NCBI GenBank assembly: GCA_038316335.1 | Contig: JBBQAM010000035.1 | Span: forward strand, 1-37,964 | Length of the DNA: 37,964 nt | Direction of reading: 5' to 3' | Source: JALHST01 sp038316335 | GTDB lineage: Bacteria > Bacteroidota > Bacteroidia > Flavobacteriales > Flavobacteriaceae | Part shown: positions 33,021-37,964 of the stretch, piece by piece | How the letters are laid out: every line of letters begins with the position of its first letter | How positions within the stretch are numbered: position 1 is the first letter of the stretch | The notes under the pieces: generated by a model | What the model was told of the DNA's origin: nothing | The model's input: only the letters and a program-made list of their open reading frames with translations | Database searches by the model: none | Position numbers and translations under genes: made by a program

Positions 33021-33134
33021 CTAGTGTAAGAAATGTCTCGATTCTGCCCACCGAATTCGTTTGCTATCCCTGAAATTGGAAAAGAATGAATGTCGTCTGG
33101 ATTCTGTTGGTGTTTGATTGTTGAATGTTTTCAT
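33021..33134 (-). CDS. 37-residue basic peptide, distal copy of a tandem pair
   Basis: A 38-codon minus-strand frame from ATG (33134) to TAG (33021), starting MKTFNNQTPTESRR. It aligns end to end, without gaps, with the peptide encoded just upstream (33184-33297): 17 of 37 residues are identical, including TES at 10-12, DSKR at 23-26 and WA at 29-30. Many other differences are conservative (K/R, V/I, Y/F, Q/E). The protein has excess Arg/Lys and aromatic residues, and no signal peptide or membrane segment. The bidirectional terminator at 32956-32998 follows. I recognise no family. Paralogy with conservative substitutions is the main evidence that it is translated. Confidence 0.65.
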   Translation of the reverse strand: MKTFNNQTPTESRRHSFFSNFRDSKRIRWAESRHFLH

Positions 33135-33183
33135 GATGTTGTTTTTTATATGATTGATGTACTTTATGTACATGTAAAAGTGT

Positions 33184-33297
33184 TTAACGAGTGTAACTTC
33201 GATACTGAGCCCATTGTACTCTTTTGCTATCCTTAAAAGACGAAAAGTAATGGAACGATTTTGATTCTGTTGCAGTTTTTAAATTGTGTGCTTTCAT
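33184..33297 (-). CDS. 37-residue basic peptide, proximal copy of a tandem pair
   Basis: A 38-codon minus-strand frame from ATG (33297) to TAA (33184), starting MKAHNLKTATES. It has the same length as its neighbour at 33021-33134, and the 49-base gap between the two is free of other frames. The core F-[KR]-DSKR-[VI]-x-WA is shared, while nucleotide differences are often synonymous (TTT/TTC, AGA/CGA, GCT/GCA), a sign of selection on the protein. No -7 box of exact consensus is visible upstream. Function unknown; a basic, aromatic, unstructured-looking peptide might bind nucleic acid or a large protein complex. Confidence 0.65.
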   Translation of the reverse strand: MKAHNLKTATESKSFHYFSSFKDSKRVQWAQYRSYTR

Positions 33298-33320
33298 GAT
33301 TTTATTATTTACCTATTAAT

Positions 33321-33341
33321 TGTTATTTGTTACTTGTTACT
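33321..33341. repeat. Three 7-base tandem repeats
   Basis: TGTTATT, TGTTACT, TGTTACT in direct succession, just upstream of the proximal peptide gene and overlapping the stop of the start-less frame. Too short to classify; may be a spacer or slippage site. Confidence 0.4.
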
Positions 33342-33462
33342 CTTTCTTTTTTAATTCTTTGATCGTACCACCAGTCGGTGTGCCAGCCAAATCCGAATTC
33401 ATAATATATTTTGGGACGTCTTTGGTGCGGATATATAGTTTCCATGATTTAAATATTTTGAT
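33337..33462 (-). pseudogene. Start-less small coding frame, possible gene remnant
   Basis: A 41-codon minus-strand frame, open from just after a TAA (33463-33465) to TAA (33337-33339), reads FKSWKLYIRTKDVPKYIMNS and then DLAGTPTGGTIKELKKKE. Its base composition is richer in GC than the surrounding AT-rich spacer and the residues look like a natural C-terminus. The first codon is ATC; the only in-frame ATG is halfway (21 residues from the end). It may be the tail of a truncated gene, or a small protein with an unusual start. I recognise no family. Confidence 0.35.
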
Positions 33463-33656
33463 TTATATAGAGAAGACGACAGAAGGTTGCTTTTGTTACA
33501 GTACTATGTAATAAAAGGTACTGTTTTATGTAATATTTAACAAATAATCTACTCCAAACAACTAGCGATATTCACGTATTTATCTGTAATATAGGTAGTT
33601 ATGTATTTTATTGATTTTTAACAAAAAAAATTTTTATGAGCTACTATAGTAGAGGT

Positions 33657-34316
33657 ATGAATATTAAATCATGGCTTTTGGTTATTTTTAGCTGTTGCGA
33701 TGGTGCGTCCTCTGCGTATTCATACTACAGTAAAAGCGATTGGGAAGCGCGGGATACTTGGGTGAATACGGCCAAAATGTTTCAATTGGCACAAATCGAT
33801 ACGGGCTCTGTGGTCGCTGATGTGGGTTGCCATGAGGGTTATTTAACCCTTCGTCTGGCTAAAAAAGTAGGTCAAACCAGGATGGTGTACGCCGTCGACT
33901 TGCGTGACGATCGTATATAATTATTGAAAGAGAACTTAGAGCACGCTCGATTGCACAACACCGAGCCTATTCTAGGAGACTTTGATGATCCTAAATTGCC
34001 TCCTGGGATCTTAGATGCCATTTTCATAATTGATACCTATCATGAAATCGCCGACTACAAGGCAATGCTTTCGCACCTAAGGAAGTCCTTAAGAAAAGGA
34101 GGGCGACTTCTCGTTCTAGAAAAACTAAAGGAATATGCCAAGAATGACACGCGTGAGTTACAGACAAGGGCCCATACCTTATCCTCGAAATACGCAATGG
34201 AAGAACTTTTAGCTGCCGGATTTAAAATCATCCTGGAAATCACCGATTTTGGAAAATGGAATTAAGAAGCCGATAAGACGATGTGGCTCCTGGTGGGCGA
34301 GCGTGAAATCGAATGA
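33657..34316 (+). pseudogene. SAM-dependent methyltransferase interrupted by two in-frame TAA stops
   Basis: One continuous frame encodes a class I methyltransferase. It has a signal or lipoprotein-like N-terminus (MNIKSWLLVIFSCCDG), the SAM-binding motif I VADVGCHEGYLTLRLA, VYAVDLRDD, the motif IV region AIFIIDTYHEIADY, GGRLLVLEKLKEY and the C-terminal MWLLVGE. It is cut by TAA at 33918-33920, directly after motif I and its acidic loop, and by a second TAA at 34263-34265, near the C-terminus; the final stop is TGA 34314-34316. Both parts share the same phase, so point mutations, not frameshifts, broke it. The protein cannot be made whole without readthrough. The start is ATG 33657, or 33636 with seven more residues. 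Confidence 0.8.
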
Positions 34317-34355
34317 TCTATTGTTGTTTCCTAGATCTGCTATTGGCCAAGTGAC

Positions 34356-34961
34356 CTAGTCTTTTAATAGTACTTCCATCAATTGATCGAAAGTGCGTAT
34401 ATTGGTATGTAGTACCCCGCCCATATTTATAATAGGCGTTTGCATCGAATCGATGGGGGAACTTGGCCCATAAATGCGCTGTAGTTGGTCCTTAATTTGA
34501 GGATTGGTATCAAGGTCGTACGATTGATATACATATTTACTGTTTTCTAAAGGGCTAATAATACTATCACATGCGATGCATTTCTTCGGGATATAAACGA
34601 TAATCGGTTTCCTCGGTGCAATTTTGATTGTAGTAAATTCCTTTAGCATCGCCCTCTCCGACGTACTATCGCTTACATACAGGTCATAGGTATATGCTGG
34701 TTTTTTGCCTCTTAAGAGGTAGATGGTGGACAGTTGCACCTTTGAAGCCCCAGGTACTCGTATGAGCCTAGGTTTCGCTTTGCTTTGCCTGAAATCGGTT
34801 CCCGAAATGGTAAGCCGAACATCAAAATCCTTTTCGTTTTCGTTCAGGGCATAGAATGCCAAACGGTTGGGCATATCCTCGACAACCACTTTAATGGGCC
34901 GATCCTGTGCCATAAGGGGATGCAAAAGTAACAGGAAAAATAAGGTTGCAATTTTGGTCAT
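34356..34961 (-). CDS. Exported thioredoxin/glutaredoxin-like CxxC protein
   Basis: 201-residue periplasmic protein with signal peptide MTKIATLFFLLLLHPLMAQ. Residues 20-115 have a beta-rich N-terminal domain of unknown family. Residues 118-200 are a thioredoxin-like fold: strand PIIVYIPKKCIAC with the redox pair C128-x-x-C131, and the cis-proline motif QTPII (P176). I chose ATG 34961 over the frame's upstream Met at 35111 because the longer version would bury the signal peptide behind 50 residues. A disulfide oxidoreductase or copper-related role is plausible. It diverges from the EamA gene. Confidence 0.8.
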   Translation of the reverse strand: MTKIATLFFLLLLHPLMAQDRPIKVVVEDMPNRLAFYALNENEKDFDVRLTISGTDFRQSKAKPRLIRVPGASKVQLSTIYLLRGKKPAYTYDLYVSDSTSERAMLKEFTTIKIAPRKPIIVYIPKKCIACDSIISPLENSKYVYQSYDLDTNPQIKDQLQRIYGPSSPIDSMQTPIINMGGVLHTNIRTFDQLMEVLLKD

Positions 34962-35131
34962 GGTCGAAAAAACATGGGTCAAGATAGTGAATATTGTCTG
35001 GTTGGGATAGTCAAATAAAACCTTTTCGCTTTCAATGGTTACAATTTGCAATTGTTTTTTGATCTTAAAAATTATTTTTAGTAATTCGTTATTCTTAATA
35101 TTGGCCTCCAAAGGATACTATCAATTATTTT

Positions 35132-36076
35132 ATGCAAAAATCGGAAAGCCCCTTACTCATATTCCTTGCCTTTTTTGCGATCTATGTTATTTGGGGTTCG
35201 ACCTATCTGTTGAATAAAATCGCAGTAACCGAATTGCCCGCCTTTATGCTGGCCGGGATGCGATTTGTGATTGCTGGGCTCCTGATTTTTGGTATTGCCA
35301 AAATTTCTGGAATGAGTCTGAGCATCAGTTGGAAGCAATTTTTCAATGCGGCCTTCGCCGGATTTCTCTTTCTGTCTTTCGGGAATGGGGTAGTGGTCTG
35401 GGCCCTTAATTTTGTAGATAGTGGCTTTGCTGCCTTGGAAATTTCTGCCCAACCCTTGATTGTATTACTTTTGATGCGCATCCTACAAGGAAAAAAAATT
35501 CAATTGATGTCGGTCGTTGGGATTGTACTCGGGTTTATTGGTATTTACCTGCTGGTCAGCCAAAAACAAATCATTAGCCAAGAGGGTTCGATTCTTGGTA
35601 TGTTCTTGATTTTTTTGGCGATGTTGAGTTGGGGCTATGGCAGTCTTTTCGTATCAAATGCCAACCTTCCGTCGAACTATTTTGTCAATACCGGCTATCA
35701 AATGGTAATCGGCGGTGCGATGATGTTACTTTTCAGTCTGGTAGCAGGTGAAAAATGGACCTCACCCTTACATTGGAGCGGCCATGTTCAATTGTCAATG
35801 ATATTGCTGATCATCTTCGGTAGTATCGTCGCCTTTACGGCCTTTAATTATCTCCTTCAAGTAGTTTCGCCAGAAAAGGTAGCGACATCAACCTATGTAA
35901 ATCCCATTATCGCATTGCTTTTAGGCTGGTACTTTTTAAGTGAACAGATTACAGCTCAGTCGATAGTTGCTGCGGTTGTTTTGTTAACAGGGGTTTATTT
36001 TATCAATACCAGTAAAAAATTGGTCCTATTTTCCAGGTTTTCGAGCAAAACGGGTAGTAAAACCTTGGGAGAATAA
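35132..36076 (+). CDS. EamA/DMT-family transporter
   Basis: 314-residue inner-membrane protein of the drug/metabolite transporter superfamily. Ten hydrophobic segments form two repeated five-helix EamA halves, with the first helix starting LLIFLAFFAIYVIWGSTYLL and the repeat boundary near residue 155. The second half ends with the typical YVNPIIALLLGWYFLSEQIT. These transporters export or import metabolites such as amino acids, nucleosides or sugars, and the substrate is not predictable. It has no obvious partner; the DUF1080 gene follows 51 bases later on the same strand. Confidence 0.9.
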   Translation: MQKSESPLLIFLAFFAIYVIWGSTYLLNKIAVTELPAFMLAGMRFVIAGLLIFGIAKISGMSLSISWKQFFNAAFAGFLFLSFGNGVVVWALNFVDSGFAALEISAQPLIVLLLMRILQGKKIQLMSVVGIVLGFIGIYLLVSQKQIISQEGSILGMFLIFLAMLSWGYGSLFVSNANLPSNYFVNTGYQMVIGGAMMLLFSLVAGEKWTSPLHWSGHVQLSMILLIIFGSIVAFTAFNYLLQVVSPEKVATSTYVNPIIALLLGWYFLSEQITAQSIVAAVVLLTGVYFINTSKKLVLFSRFSSKTGSKTLGE

Positions 36077-36127
36077 TGCGAAGTCGCAGTATTTAATGAA
36101 TTTATAAAATCCCTAATACTTTAAAAT

Positions 36128-36811
36128 ATGAAAAACCTGACCTTTATTCTTGGCATTATGATCTTCGTTAGTTGTACTTCACGAAATGAGGTATCCCTGT
36201 TTAATGGGAAAGACCTAACAGGCTGGCATGTCGACGTACCCGAAATGGACACGATTCCCAGCGCCATTAATCCGTTTATCATTCGCAATGGCCTTTTGGT
36301 AAGTATGGGAAACCCACAGGGCCATCTCATCACCGATGCAAGCTATGATGATTTTCGTCTTGATATCGAATATCGATTTGCCGGGGAACCGGGAAATTGT
36401 GGGGTTTTGGTCTTTGCTTCGACGCCAAGGGCATTATACAAAATGTTCCCAAAGTCAATAGAAGTTCAAATGGAACATAACAATGCTGGGGATTTTTGGT
36501 GCATCGTTGAAAATATAGTTACCGACAATATGGAAGCGCGCAGGGGACCCAAAAAAGATTGGGGAGTAACAGAAGGCAAGGAGCGTAGGATTAAAAATCT
36601 CACCGATGATTCGGAAAAACCATTGGGGGAATGGAATTCAATGACAGTCGAATGCCTTGATAATCAGATCAAGGTCTGGGTCAATGGGGATTTGGTAAAT
36701 TATGGCTACGATGCAACTGCCCGTAGCGGACAAATTGCACTTCAGGCGGAAGGTGCCGAAGTTGAATTTCGAAAGGTACTTTTGACCCCAATCACCGAAT
36801 TAAGCCAATAA
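36128..36811 (+). CDS. DUF1080 lipoprotein (3-keto-disaccharide hydrolase family)
   Basis: 227-residue lipoprotein (signal ending FVSC, Cys about 16) with one DUF1080 domain, a concanavalin-A-like jelly roll (about 25-225). Family motifs are SLFNGKDLTGWHV (about 24-36), FRLDIEYRFAGEPGNCGVLV, SIEVQMEHNNAGDF with the conserved Glu and His, and WNSMTVECLDNQIKVWVNGDLVN. Several DUF1080 proteins cleave 3-keto-glycosides. With the GMC dehydrogenase and the Gfo/Idh/MocA enzyme elsewhere in the window, it would complete a 3-keto route. Direct linkage is not shown because about 16 kb separate them. Confidence 0.88.
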   Translation: MKNLTFILGIMIFVSCTSRNEVSLFNGKDLTGWHVDVPEMDTIPSAINPFIIRNGLLVSMGNPQGHLITDASYDDFRLDIEYRFAGEPGNCGVLVFASTPRALYKMFPKSIEVQMEHNNAGDFWCIVENIVTDNMEARRGPKKDWGVTEGKERRIKNLTDDSEKPLGEWNSMTVECLDNQIKVWVNGDLVNYGYDATARSGQIALQAEGAEVEFRKVLLTPITELSQ

Positions 36812-36847
36812 ACCTCAATAAGCGAGGACGGTCAAAGGGATTTTCTT

Positions 36848-37843
36848 CTAAATTTTTACGACCATCTTTCCTTTGTTGGCCCCTTTAAACAGATCGATAA
36901 AAGCCTGGGGTATCGCTTCAAAACCTTCTCGGATCGTTTCGGTATAGGTCAATCGTCCTTCTTGATACCATTGCGTTAATTGGGTTATGGCTTTTGGATA
37001 TTTATCCGCATAATCAAAAATGATAAAACCCTGCATCAATGCCCTTTTTCGCACTAAAAAGGTATGTACGGGAATGCTTTTCGGCAACGAAGTCTCGTTG
37101 TATACCGAAATGGCACCGCATTGGATCGTACGCGCAAAGGTGTTAATTGTAAAGAGCACCGCATCTGCAATTGAGCCTCCCACATTGTCAAAATAGATAT
37201 CTACGCCATTCGGACAAGCCCTTTTTATCGCTTCGACCATCTCAGGTGTCTTTTTGTAATTGATGGCGGCATCGAATCCCAATTCGGCTATGAGCTGATC
37301 TACCTTTTCATCGGTCCCGGCTATCCCAACGACATGGAGTCCTAAAATTTTCCCGATTTGCCCTGCAATACTGCCCACGGCACCGGCGGCACCTGAAATT
37401 AACAACGTTTCCCCTTTTTTGGGCCTACCAATTTCAGTCAACCCCAAATAGGCCGTTAAGCCGGTCATTCCTAAGATCCCTAAATAGGCTGATAGGGGAG
37501 CCTTGGTTTCATCAACTTTGACCAAGCCATCACCGTTGGAAACTTGAACTTCCTTCCAGGCCAACATGCCCGAAACATAGGTCCCTTTTTTAAAATTACT
37601 ATTTTTCGATGCCGTCACTTCGGCGATTACCCCAGAAACGATCGGCTTATGAAGCTCGAAAGGAGGGGTATATGACTCAACGTCATTCATGCGTCCCCGT
37701 AGATAGGGATCGACCGAGACATAAATCGATTTTAACAGTATTTGGCCTTCCCCAATTTCGGGCATGGCTTCTTCTGTGATTTTAAAATCGGAGGACTTTG
37801 GTAGCCCTACCGGGCGTTTATCCAAAAGGATGGTTCTTGTCAT
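36848..37843 (-). CDS. NADP-dependent medium-chain reductase (CurA/leukotriene B4 dehydrogenase-like)
   Basis: 331-residue zinc-free medium-chain dehydrogenase/reductase that reduces alpha,beta-unsaturated carbonyls with NADPH. The N-terminal catalytic domain has YVSVDPYLRGRMND (41-54) and the cofactor-binding region contains GAAGAVGS (151-158) within a Rossmann fold; the tail is KGANKGKMVVKI. No zinc-binding Cys motif is present. Related proteins include the curcumin/dihydrocurcumin reductase CurA and prostaglandin reductase 1. Length and start agree with the family. It converges on the DUF1080 gene across 36 bases. Confidence 0.92.
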   Translation of the reverse strand: MTRTILLDKRPVGLPKSSDFKITEEAMPEIGEGQILLKSIYVSVDPYLRGRMNDVESYTPPFELHKPIVSGVIAEVTASKNSNFKKGTYVSGMLAWKEVQVSNGDGLVKVDETKAPLSAYLGILGMTGLTAYLGLTEIGRPKKGETLLISGAAGAVGSIAGQIGKILGLHVVGIAGTDEKVDQLIAELGFDAAINYKKTPEMVEAIKRACPNGVDIYFDNVGGSIADAVLFTINTFARTIQCGAISVYNETSLPKSIPVHTFLVRKRALMQGFIIFDYADKYPKAITQLTQWYQEGRLTYTETIREGFEAIPQAFIDLFKGANKGKMVVKI

Positions 37844-37876
37844 GATTTCAGTATCGATTAGAAGCTATTAGAGATC

Positions 37877-37910
37877 CAAAAGTACACGTTATTTATAAAG
37901 CTTCTTCAAA
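37877..37910 (-). promoter_or_regulatory. Promoter of the MDR reductase gene
   Basis: On the minus strand TTTG (37910-37907), a 22-base spacer and TACTTTTG (37884-37877), an exact TAnnTTTG box. The ATG at 37843 lies 33 bases downstream of the box. Confidence 0.55.
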
Positions 37911-37964
37911 AACACATACATATGAATTCCAAAACGGTAGCTAGCCATTTACAATTTCTTTGGC

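Noticed and set aside
33320..33511. 63-codon plus-strand frame opening with TTG
   Set aside because: It is antisense to the start-less minus-strand frame, which reads far more like protein, and it spans an AT-rich spacer with low-complexity residues.
34315..34337. GATCTA/TAGATC inverted repeat after the methyltransferase pseudogene
   Set aside because: Six-bp stem, no T run, so not a credible terminator.
1..37964. tRNA, rRNA, CRISPR array, insertion sequence, prophage, toxin-antitoxin or restriction-modification genes
   Set aside because: None seen: no cloverleaf-like sequence, no regularly spaced repeats, no transposase or integrase motifs, and the helicase lacks a methylase or nuclease partner.

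Overview
The window looks like chromosomal DNA of a marine-type member of the Flavobacteriaceae (Bacteroidota). The evidence is a short 287-residue RpoD of the Bacteroidota type, several families largely confined to this phylum (DUF6155-like, DUF4251, DUF5916), many lipoproteins with short signal peptides, weak or absent Shine-Dalgarno sequences, and several exact matches to the Bacteroidota -7 promoter box TAnnTTTG. I see no rRNA, tRNA, insertion sequence, CRISPR array or prophage.

Layout. 1-6.4 kb: primary-type sigma factor (minus strand), then plus-strand genes for a DUF6155-like protein coupled to a GhrA-like 2-hydroxyacid dehydrogenase, a DEAD/DEAH helicase, a glycosyltransferase and MenB. 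6.4-8.5 kb: a DM13 lipoprotein converging on a class C beta-lactamase-fold hydrolase, with a probable 3' gene fragment and a terminator just upstream. 8.5-13.1 kb: a tight plus-strand envelope operon (cytochrome c/FG-GAP lipoprotein, 3D-domain lipoprotein, DinB-like protein, amidase lipoprotein, M14 peptidase). A 55-residue membrane protein lies opposite its end. 13.5-15.5 kb: an AIM6/PLC-like phosphodiesterase and a VWA lipoprotein converge on a shared terminator. 15.7-24.8 kb: a long plus-strand carbohydrate cluster holding a ChbG/YdjC deacetylase, a GMC dehydrogenase, a Gfo/Idh/MocA oxidoreductase, a gluconate-2-dehydrogenase subunit-3 protein, a DUF5916/CBM9 outer-membrane protein, a NagB-like deaminase, a MobA-like nucleotidyltransferase and an amidohydrolase. 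24.9-26.2 kb: an intracellular M4 (protealysin-like) peptidase overlapping its emfourin-type inhibitor. 26.5-28.3 kb: an ECF sigma factor with a four-helix membrane partner, then a convergent GntR/FCD regulator with a palindromic operator in its own, nearly leaderless promoter. 28.8-32.9 kb: a cold-shock-domain protein, a lipoprotein, a CocE/NonD hydrolase and a DUF4251 protein. 33.0-34.3 kb: a tandem pair of unannotated paralogous 37-residue peptides (minus strand), a third start-less small frame, and a SAM methyltransferase broken by two in-frame TAA codons. 34.4-37.8 kb: a thioredoxin-like CxxC protein, an EamA transporter, a DUF1080 (3-keto-disaccharide hydrolase) lipoprotein and an NADP-dependent MDR reductase.

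How the genes may work together (inference). The GMC dehydrogenase, its Tat-type small subunit, the Gfo/Idh/MocA enzyme and the more distant DUF1080 protein match the parts of the 3-keto-glycoside route, in which a sugar is oxidised at C3 and the 3-keto-glycoside is then cleaved. The deacetylase and NagB-like enzyme at the ends of the same cluster suggest that the substrate may include amino sugars. The most novel-looking element is the tandem 37-residue peptide pair at 33.0-33.3 kb.
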